Position numbers and translations under genes: made by a program
Shown: positions 20,649 through 26,517 of the stretch, piece after piece
Numbering within the stretch: the first letter of the stretch is position 1
Layout: every line of letters starts with the position of its first letter
DNA from: Saccoglossus kowalevskii
Taxonomy: Eukaryota; Hemichordata; Enteropneusta; Harrimaniidae
Reading direction: 5' to 3'
Length of the DNA stretch: 26,517 bases
NCBI RefSeq assembly: GCF_000003605.2
Contig: NW_003157227.1
Span: 310,325-336,841, forward strand
The notes under the pieces: generated by a model
What the model saw: only the letters and a program-made list of their open reading frames with translations
Told to the model about the DNA's origin: nothing
The model's database searches: none

Positions 20649-20850
20649 CGTACGTAGTGGGGACGTGTATCGTGAGTGACGTCGATTAATCTACCGCGAC
20701 GGTCCAGTTATGATACGTTGCGACGCTCAAAGGCATTTTATAACATACTGACTCATTCTTAACCGTGGCTTTTCCTGGAAATGAAGATTTTTTTCGGGTT
20801 TCCATGAATTCACCTATCGCAGTATGCAAATTTAATTGATATTATAACAG
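20649..20850 (-). promoter_or_regulatory. Proximal promoter of copy C
   Basis: TATAAAATG on the minus strand lies at 20742-20734, about 86 bases before the start codon. A TGACGTCG near-CRE sits in the same place as the perfect CRE of copy B. The shared distal motif is CGGGTTTCCATGAATT (about 20796-20811). Confidence 0.65.
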
Positions 20851-21364
20851 ACCACGCAGCCGCAATTAACCTATCAGACTCGCGACAATACAAACATTGA
20901 CATAGAATAAATTGCTCTAAGTGACTGATATACATTATTCAGAGCATATCAGATTAAGTGGGGAAACACCTTAGAACGGAGCGATATTGTGAGGGCATAG
21001 CCCGAAATAACTCACCGATGTGTCGTGGTGTTATCTGCTTCTACGTCGTCTGTTCTGTTTAATTGGAGGTAATTAGCCAATCACTTGATGGTGTATAATA
21101 GCAATAACATAACAATGTACCAATTTTTGAGATTTACAAAAAAAAACGTGATTCAATGGCAATTACTGGGTTTGTAGCACTATTTTCCAATAGAAGTAGA
21201 AACAACTTTATAATCTAAGACGAGCGAAGTTGCTTCAAGCGTTCTGAGCCGAATTCAAATTTCACACTACTGAGTTGGTTACTGCACATATATGCAATGC
21301 ATTATGAGAGTGAACGCACATTATATATGTAATGAAAATCACCGGGATCTCACTAAATTAAATG
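20851..21364. other. Intergenic, upstream of copy C
   Basis: No exon or repeat is recognised. The sequence lies between the proximal promoter and the TTAA element, at the place where copies A and B have shorter spacers. Confidence 0.4.
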
Positions 21365-21529
21365 TTAAAGCGGGGGAATCGTCATCTGCGCATGCGTCAG
21401 ATGGCCGTAGTATGCCATTGTTTACAAACAAGCGTCCACCCATGAACCTTTGCGTTTTTAGCGTGTGTTGTTATCGTCGATTGGGACTCAATTCCCGCGC
21501 GTGCGCAGGTGACAGCCCTCCCGCTTTAA
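21365..21529 (-). mobile_element. TTAA-flanked MITE, copy 2 (165 bp)
   Basis: This is the reverse-orientation relative of the element at 13560-13715. Its reverse complement begins TTAAAGCGGGAGGGCTGTCA and contains CGACGATAACAACACACGCT and GACGCTTGTTTGTA. TTAA is present at both ends. The two copies differ by scattered substitutions and a few small indels. A plus-strand open frame (21292-21555) crosses it and is spurious. Confidence 0.75.
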
Positions 21530-21889
21530 TTTACAAAAATGTATTTAGTGTTTAGGATGCCTACCAATAATAGCATTTTTCTTTGTCACCGAGCAAAATG
21601 TTGAGGTTTGAGAAAACACTTTCGTCGTATATTGAACTCTTGCTTCCCAAAACACTGTTCGGTAACCACATTTTTTTTTTTATTTTCGGCTACCCATTGG
21701 CATGAATCCATAAACAATGAAAAGATGACAAGAAATAATTTTAAATCAGCCTAAACCTCCTCAAAAGGAATAGTTACATTGTATAAAGCTGTTGGTAAAT
21801 TATAGTCCGTCTTCGTAGAAAATTGTTTATATTGTATTTTGTGGGAAAGTTCACATATTATAAATACATCATTTGGTATGAAAGTACTA

Positions 21890-22230
21890 GTATCCCCTTT
21901 CATGATTGTAAAACAAAAATAACATTAGGGCGATCTGACCTAGCAATAGCTGTATTTTTCTACCATCATATATCATAGCGCTATACTATATCAATTTTCA
22001 ATGATAACGAGTTCTCATCAATTTTCTCGTCTTTTGTCACATTTTTAATCAATACAGGTCAGTCAGTCAGTCGGTCTATCTATGAAATATACCAGGGCAC
22101 GCGACCGACTTCCTACAGCGCTGCCATTCGTGTAACAACGCAATTTAAATACATCAATGACGTCATACATCCCGCACAGAAATGTGATATCCGCCGATAT
22201 ATATGCTTACCTGAAATTGTTTGAATGGTG
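21890..22230. repeat. Distal upstream block C'
   Basis: It matches A' most closely: both begin TATCCCCTTTCATGATTGTA and both carry CAATAGCTGTA, TTTTCAATGATAA and ATCAATGACGTCATAC (A' has ATCGATGACGCCATAC). A short GTCA tract and about 60 bases of unmatched DNA (around 22060-22140) interrupt it. It continues into CTTACCTGAAATTGTTT (22206), as in A'. Confidence 0.7.
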
Positions 22231-22690
22231 GTAACGCCGTACCCATTGTCATTAATATTTTAAAATGTGTATTGACTTTATTGTAATTAGTGTAATGCAC
22301 TTTCACAGGTACCAAATAGTGGTGAATTACAAAAGCGACGAATGTCGACGCCAAAGAAGATTACGTCATGTGTACATAGTATTTTACAAAGTGTCTGTTA
22401 GCGTATTTACGTCACCTGACATATATAGATAACAGTTTACTCAAAGCTAATTATTTTGTATCAGATCCGATTTCATAGTTCGTATACATTAAATATGTAT
22501 AATCACAATATCACATATAATCACTTTAATTTTGAAAGATATCGATTTTTGTTCTTTATTTTGCATAAATAGTATTACAGGGTCCCAAACAAATTTACTG
22601 GGTGACAGGTTGGTTGTCGCGAATAACGTTTAACAAAACAAACAACTGCACTTGTTGAAACAAACAGTGTGATTAAAAGGTGTTCATAGG
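22231..22690. other. Intergenic, nothing recognised
   Basis: AT-rich DNA after block C'. A minus-strand frame of 63 codons (22354-22163) is not supported. Confidence 0.4.
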
Positions 22691-22903
22691 ATGTATGTTG
22701 TCCCAATCACTGTCACTGAGGCCATGGAGCTCCATGCCGAGGCTAACACATGGTCACCTGGTGCGTCATTGTGTATATTCACTAACAATGACCCGGTCCT
22801 TAAATTGTTTCCTGTTACTAGTATCATGGATCGAGCCTTGCATATCAAAGATTCCCTCCCACACCACCGTTCCCCTAGCATTATTCGAACGGAAATACTT
22901 TAA
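22691..22903 (+). other. Open frame of 70 codons, unrecognised
   Basis: A plus-strand frame begins MYVVPITVTEAMELHAEANT and ends IIRTEIL. Its base composition is richer in GC than its surroundings, and alternative frames are also open on both strands (22680-23039 plus, 22881-22684 minus). It reads like a piece of a real protein, but I cannot name the family, and there are no convincing splice sites at its edges. It may be a fragment of a mobile element or a dead gene. Confidence 0.25.
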
Positions 22904-23789
22904 TCGAAATTCAATTGTACTATCAGGTCAATTATATAGTTGGGCAATTTTTTCTTTTCGGTTTGTGTACAATGTGTTGTCTAAGATGCGAGTCATGCTG
23001 CTGGCTAGGTATAATGTGTCAATGAAAACAATAAACTAGGGAGTACTGTATGTGATCACTTAGGTTCACGATTAAATCAAACGATCATTAACTTCGTGCT
23101 CATATTGAATGCAGTTGAAAGATATTGATTGTATTTTATTTCATTTAAAGTAATCACAATCAGGAAAATAACTCCTTAGCAATTTAATTCGTCGCACGCT
23201 CGTAAATATACTATCATAATTCATACCATTAAATATAAATCAACACTGTCAGAATTAATTAGAGGTTTTTATGACGTCATAGATTTATATTATCAAAGGA
23301 TAACGTAAGCTCTCCTCACAAGTAAATGTGTTTCACAAAAACAATTTAACTAAATTTGTTTATTTATGATGATAGTGATTTATAACACACCAATGAAACT
23401 CCCACGGCGCCATATTTGATTCGGAAAGGGTGTGGACGCGGCTCGGCTCGGCCTCCATCGCACATAATCATCTTTCTTCATGTTGCCTGATATTGAATGT
23501 TCAGTGCGAGGCAATATATTGTGTTGAGTGTATCAACAACATAAAGAGAATGAAGAAGCTAGTATGATGAAGTTGTTTGCACGATATAACAGTCGCTATT
23601 CGGACTACTATTTCTGACAGTTGGTATTCACAGTTACTAATATAGTGAACGATTAATCAAAAGATATGACGTGTTCAGTACTTAGTGTGATTGGCTGTAT
23701 GATTGAAGGTTACGCCCTATAGTCTTTATACTTCTTTGTAATTGGTTAAGGTTTTGAAAGTGAATAAAGTTGTTTTAGTTGGTCTTGGC
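22904..23789. other. Intergenic, possible regulatory or LTR-like part
   Basis: AT-rich to about 23390, with a perfect TGACGTCA (23272-23279). From 23400 the base composition rises (CGGCTCGGCTCGG at 23438). The end carries AATAAAG (23763). No exon is seen. Confidence 0.35.
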
Positions 23790-23915
23790 GAGTACAGCAC
23801 GATAGACGCAGTCTAGAGTCCAGTCCTGGAAAGTCTTGGGGCGAGCCTTGAGGCAGTCCAGTCTTGGGCTAGTCTTGGGTCAGCCTTGTGATAGTCTTGG
23901 GGATTTTTTCCCCAG
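23790..23915 (+). repeat. AGTCTTGGG short repeats and a T-loop hairpin
   Basis: AGTCTTGGG occurs four times (23832, 23860, 23871 and 23893), with related GGTCTTGG (23781) and GCCTTG variants between. The last copy overlaps a perfect hairpin, GGGGA-TTTTT-TCCCC (23899-23913). Together with AATAAAG just before, this resembles the R-U5 part of an LTR, but I could not find matching termini, a primer-binding site or a second copy, so the call is only for the repeats. Confidence 0.4.
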
Positions 23916-25579
23916 GGCGCCGTGTCTTATAGACTGCTACAAAAGACCGACTAAGACGAGAGTTGAAACGTATTTCGTTGTGTGTGCCTTATTTGACTGT
24001 AAAGCTTAAGTGACTTCCCCGATCCCGTACCTCGAGGGGACGCGATATAGAGACGAGACGAGATTCCCCCCCCCCCCTAACACGTGTGGAGAACCCGAGG
24101 CCGAAGTTTTTCCCCTGATAGAACACCGTGAATACACAACGAGGAACTTGAACTTAAACGATTCCTAGTGTACTAAAGAAACCTAGAACAGAACTATTGC
24201 TTACCGACGTCAGATACGCATACTAAGAGAGGACAGTGAAACAAATAAAGAATACACCGAAACAACTTCGAATTGGACCATGTTTACGCATTAGCTTTTT
24301 CGTCGGGTGCAGGCTGCGGTGAATAAAACTACAACACGGCGTAACATGCTGTTGTGCTTTTAGTCCAAAGTGTGAAACGGCCGATAACGACGGTCGTCGT
24401 GAGAGAAGCGTACTTGTTTCTCCCGTACAGCTTAATTAAAATAATTAAGATGGCCATTATGTTTTTGTGTTAATAACATTTTTTTTTATTTCGTTCGATG
24501 GCCATTATAATTATTGCGGGTAGGTTCGCTAATTAATTTAATTGTACCAATATGTACCATTAAAACGTAATTATCAGACACATCAATTAGATAATGAACA
24601 TAAATCATAAAGTTGAAACGTTAACATTAAGCTATAGTTAACATTGAGCAGCAAAGCTCATGTTCACGGCTAAATATGGAGATGATAATTATTGTGGTGG
24701 TAATCGGTCGTCTCTTACTCGCCGCCTCGGTAAATTATACATATACCCATCTTACGCCATTTACACACATAATATTTTATTTTATTTAAAAAAACAAAAC
24801 AAGAGACTGTATTCAAGTCATAGTCGACCCTCGTTTGTAATGATTCATATTATGGTTGAAGGTGAGAGGTCATGAGAGGCTGCCTTGGCTCTTCAAATAA
24901 GTCCACTGTTTCCTTGGTCTAAGATCTCATTGTACAGAAAAATAGACCGTCGTTTGCTATAGGGTTTTATCGGTGCAACCTCGCATTCATATGTAACAAA
25001 TATACCAGTACAGAATTATTTGTAGGTAAGTACAAAACATTAATATTTTTAGCATTATTAATTAGCTGATATAAGTAAAACAACAAAAGGAGAAATTAAA
25101 AAAAAAACATTAAAAATTGCACTAAAGATTGAAATAAATATGTCGGTGTTAGAGGGCGCTACACACACACATATTTTATGTTCACATGATTGTGTATTCA
25201 CAACATTCGAAGCGGTGAGACAACTGCATTAGATCCACCTCCTAAACGCCGGTGACACACCGTTGGTTCTTGTTCAGACTCCTAGTCTCGTAGTTCTCTC
25301 GCTCCCAATGAGATATCGGCGGCCATTTCCGTGTAAGTCATATTCCACAATATGATCTGCGTTGTGCCGCGTATAATAATAGAGTTGCTTTATGATACAA
25401 TCGAAATGGTCTGAATAATTGGAATAACCAGAACAGATTTATTTAGTCGATATAGTACGTGTAAGTTCATTTAAGTTCGATTATCATCAGTTTATGTCTC
25501 ATTTTTATAGGTCCGATTTTAGGAATCTTTGAAGTATTTCCCAAAATACTGTATTAGTGTAAAAATAAAGTGTTGTCTG
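23916..25579. other. Intergenic, nothing recognised as a gene
   Basis: The first 500 bases are moderately GC-rich with a poly-C run (24066-24077). GATGGCCATTAT occurs twice (24449 and 24499). The remainder is AT-rich with an ACAC tract near 25161. The open frame at 24660-24875 has no domain. It is the 3' side of the sulfotransferase gene. Confidence 0.4.
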
Positions 25580-25841
25580 TTTATTGGAGACGAGAAACAT
25601 TTTTATATGTACATTATGAAAACGTGCTGACAGAGTGATAAATGCAAATAGCAAAACAAAATGGCGGAATAAATAACAATTAAGAGTCGTTGCACTATGA
25701 ATACCTATGATAAGTCTAATTTATAAATAATGAAAACATTAAACAATATAAACAATATAAAGCGATGTCAAGATAGCGACGCGACTCTCCTAAATAACAC
25801 CTAACATTCGTAACAAAACGTTTTTGTTTTTTTTACATTTG
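25580..25841 (-). other. Probable 3' untranslated region of the sulfotransferase gene
   Basis: A canonical AATAAA on the minus strand lies at 25585-25580, about 260 bases past the stop codon; another lies at 25443-25438. This is a candidate transcript end only. Confidence 0.35.
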
Positions 25842-26212
25842 CTACCGTTTCATGTTTTCATACAAGGGCCAAGGCAACTTGCTGTGTCCATGTTCAACTA
25901 AAAGTTTAGACATGTTTTCCATGACTTGATTAATTCTCTGTCGCATCTCATGTGTAAATGCAAGCCGTGCAGCCTTTTTCCAGGCCTTATCTGCAACACG
26001 ATGAAAACCACCCTGTGTGTCCATTCTCACACACGCCATCCTTTCATTGGTCAGAGGAACGTTCAGAAAATCCGTCATCTTTTTTACTTCTACTTCTGGG
26101 TCCTGTACAACGTTTTCGTAGTGAACGATCAGTAACGGTATGTCCCATTCCACCCATCGCCGAATCCGATTTTCGTAAGATTTTATCCGGTCATCAACGA
26201 ATTTTATCCACT
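25842..26212 (-). CDS. WSCD-type sulfotransferase, last exon (5' part off the window)
   Basis: The exon follows a TTCTTCAATTTCAG acceptor and starts with two bases of a split codon, then reads WIKFVDDRIKSYENRIRRWV. It ends in a stop codon after LPWPLYENMKR, about 123 residues in all. The order of features fits the C-terminal part of a PAPS-dependent sulfotransferase fold of the WSC-domain-containing (WSCD) group: a W-x-x-F-V-x-D-x-I stretch, a strand and helix IPLLIVHYENVVQDPEVEVK with the acidic residue of the LxxxYEDL-like motif, FLNVPLTNERMACV, then GGFHRV resembling the FKR-like 3'-phosphate-binding segment. The family acts in the Golgi, moving sulfate from PAPS to a glycan or other acceptor. 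The PAPS 5'-loop exon and any WSC domains must lie beyond 26517. Other Golgi sulfotransferases remain possible. Confidence 0.78.
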
Positions 26213-26230
26213 CTGAAATTGAAGAAATGC

Positions 26231-26329
26231 ATATCATATCATATCATATCATATCATATCATATCATATCATATCATATCATATCATATCATATCATATC
26301 ATATCATATCATATCATATCATATCATAT
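26231..26329. repeat. (ATATC)n pentanucleotide microsatellite
   Basis: About 20 perfect units of ATATC. It lies in the last intron of the sulfotransferase gene and ends 18 bases from the exon acceptor, so the branch site is either within the repeat (TGATA on the gene's strand) or replaced by it. Confidence 0.95.
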
Positions 26330-26369
26330 ATTAAATGTAAAATGATATTAAATTAGATCAGATATCTGG

Positions 26370-26517
26370 ATTTGTACTGCGATGCGATGTGATGTAATGC
26401 AATGGGATGCGACATACCGCGGTGTGATGCTATGCCATGCCTAAATAAAACTGTGATGTGCTGTGATGCATGCCATGCCTAGACAAAACTGTGTTGTGAT
26501 GTGATGTGATGTGATGC
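26370..26517. repeat. Degenerate GTGAT-rich minisatellite at the right edge
   Basis: Degenerate GATGC/GTGAT units flank a duplicated core: ATGCCATGCCTAAATAAAAC (26432) and ATGCCATGCCTAGACAAAAC (26469), a period of about 37 bases. It continues to the window end in GTGAT units and lies within the same intron as the ATATC tract. Confidence 0.75.

Noticed and set aside
25958-26356. 132-codon plus-strand frame over the sulfotransferase exon
   Set aside because: It is the antisense shadow of the exon and ends in the translated ATATC repeat (Ile-Ser-Tyr-His units).
1-26517. tRNA, rRNA, CRISPR arrays, bacterial-type operons or viral genes
   Set aside because: I looked for cloverleaf arms, spaced direct repeats, ribosome-binding sites and polymerase, capsid or integrase motifs and saw none.

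Overview
The window is intron-rich, AT-rich animal DNA. The genes have GT-AG introns, TATA boxes and small exons, and they are embedded in microsatellites and short non-autonomous transposons. The gene families (Cys-loop receptor subunits, a RING protein, a WSC-domain-type sulfotransferase) and the repeat style fit an invertebrate metazoan. A mollusc, another lophotrochozoan, or an invertebrate deuterostome are all possible; the sequence alone does not settle the phylum. Every confident coding exon lies on the minus strand.

Layout from left to right. At 174-928 is a small three-exon RING-finger gene. At 2443-2753 are the promoter and first two exons of a Cys-loop (nicotinic acetylcholine receptor-like) subunit, copy A, whose remaining exons are not in the window. 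At 7126-9745 is a complete six-exon subunit gene, copy B (452 residues by my splice model). At 16483-20648 is a second complete six-exon gene, copy C (455 residues). Copies B and C share every exon boundary and intron phase. At 25842-26212 is the last exon of a sulfotransferase gene of WSCD type, whose 5' part lies beyond the right edge.

The receptor genes form a diverged tandem array. The similarity covers the exons, parts of the introns, about 200 bp of proximal promoter (TATAAAATG in all three copies) and the 3' flanks of B and C. It also covers a more distal upstream block present four times (about 3610, 10130, 12234 and 21890). The fourth block, at 12234, has no gene attached. Both full subunits have the Cys-loop, four membrane segments and the cation-type GEK motif before M2. 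They lack the paired cysteines of alpha subunits and carry arginine at the outer (20') end of M2, where an acidic residue is common. They are therefore probably non-alpha or atypical subunits of a pentameric cation channel; this is inference.

The rest is non-coding. I see at least four families of short inverted-repeat elements: a TTAA-flanked pair at 13560 and 21365, a TAA-flanked PIF/Harbinger-like element at 12630, and TA-flanked elements at 6031 and 11919. There is also a long inverted repeat at 4206-4440, a GC-rich dispersed repeat at 19848, and microsatellites of TA, CAT, GAGT/GAAT and ATATC. I found no tRNA, rRNA, CRISPR array or viral gene.
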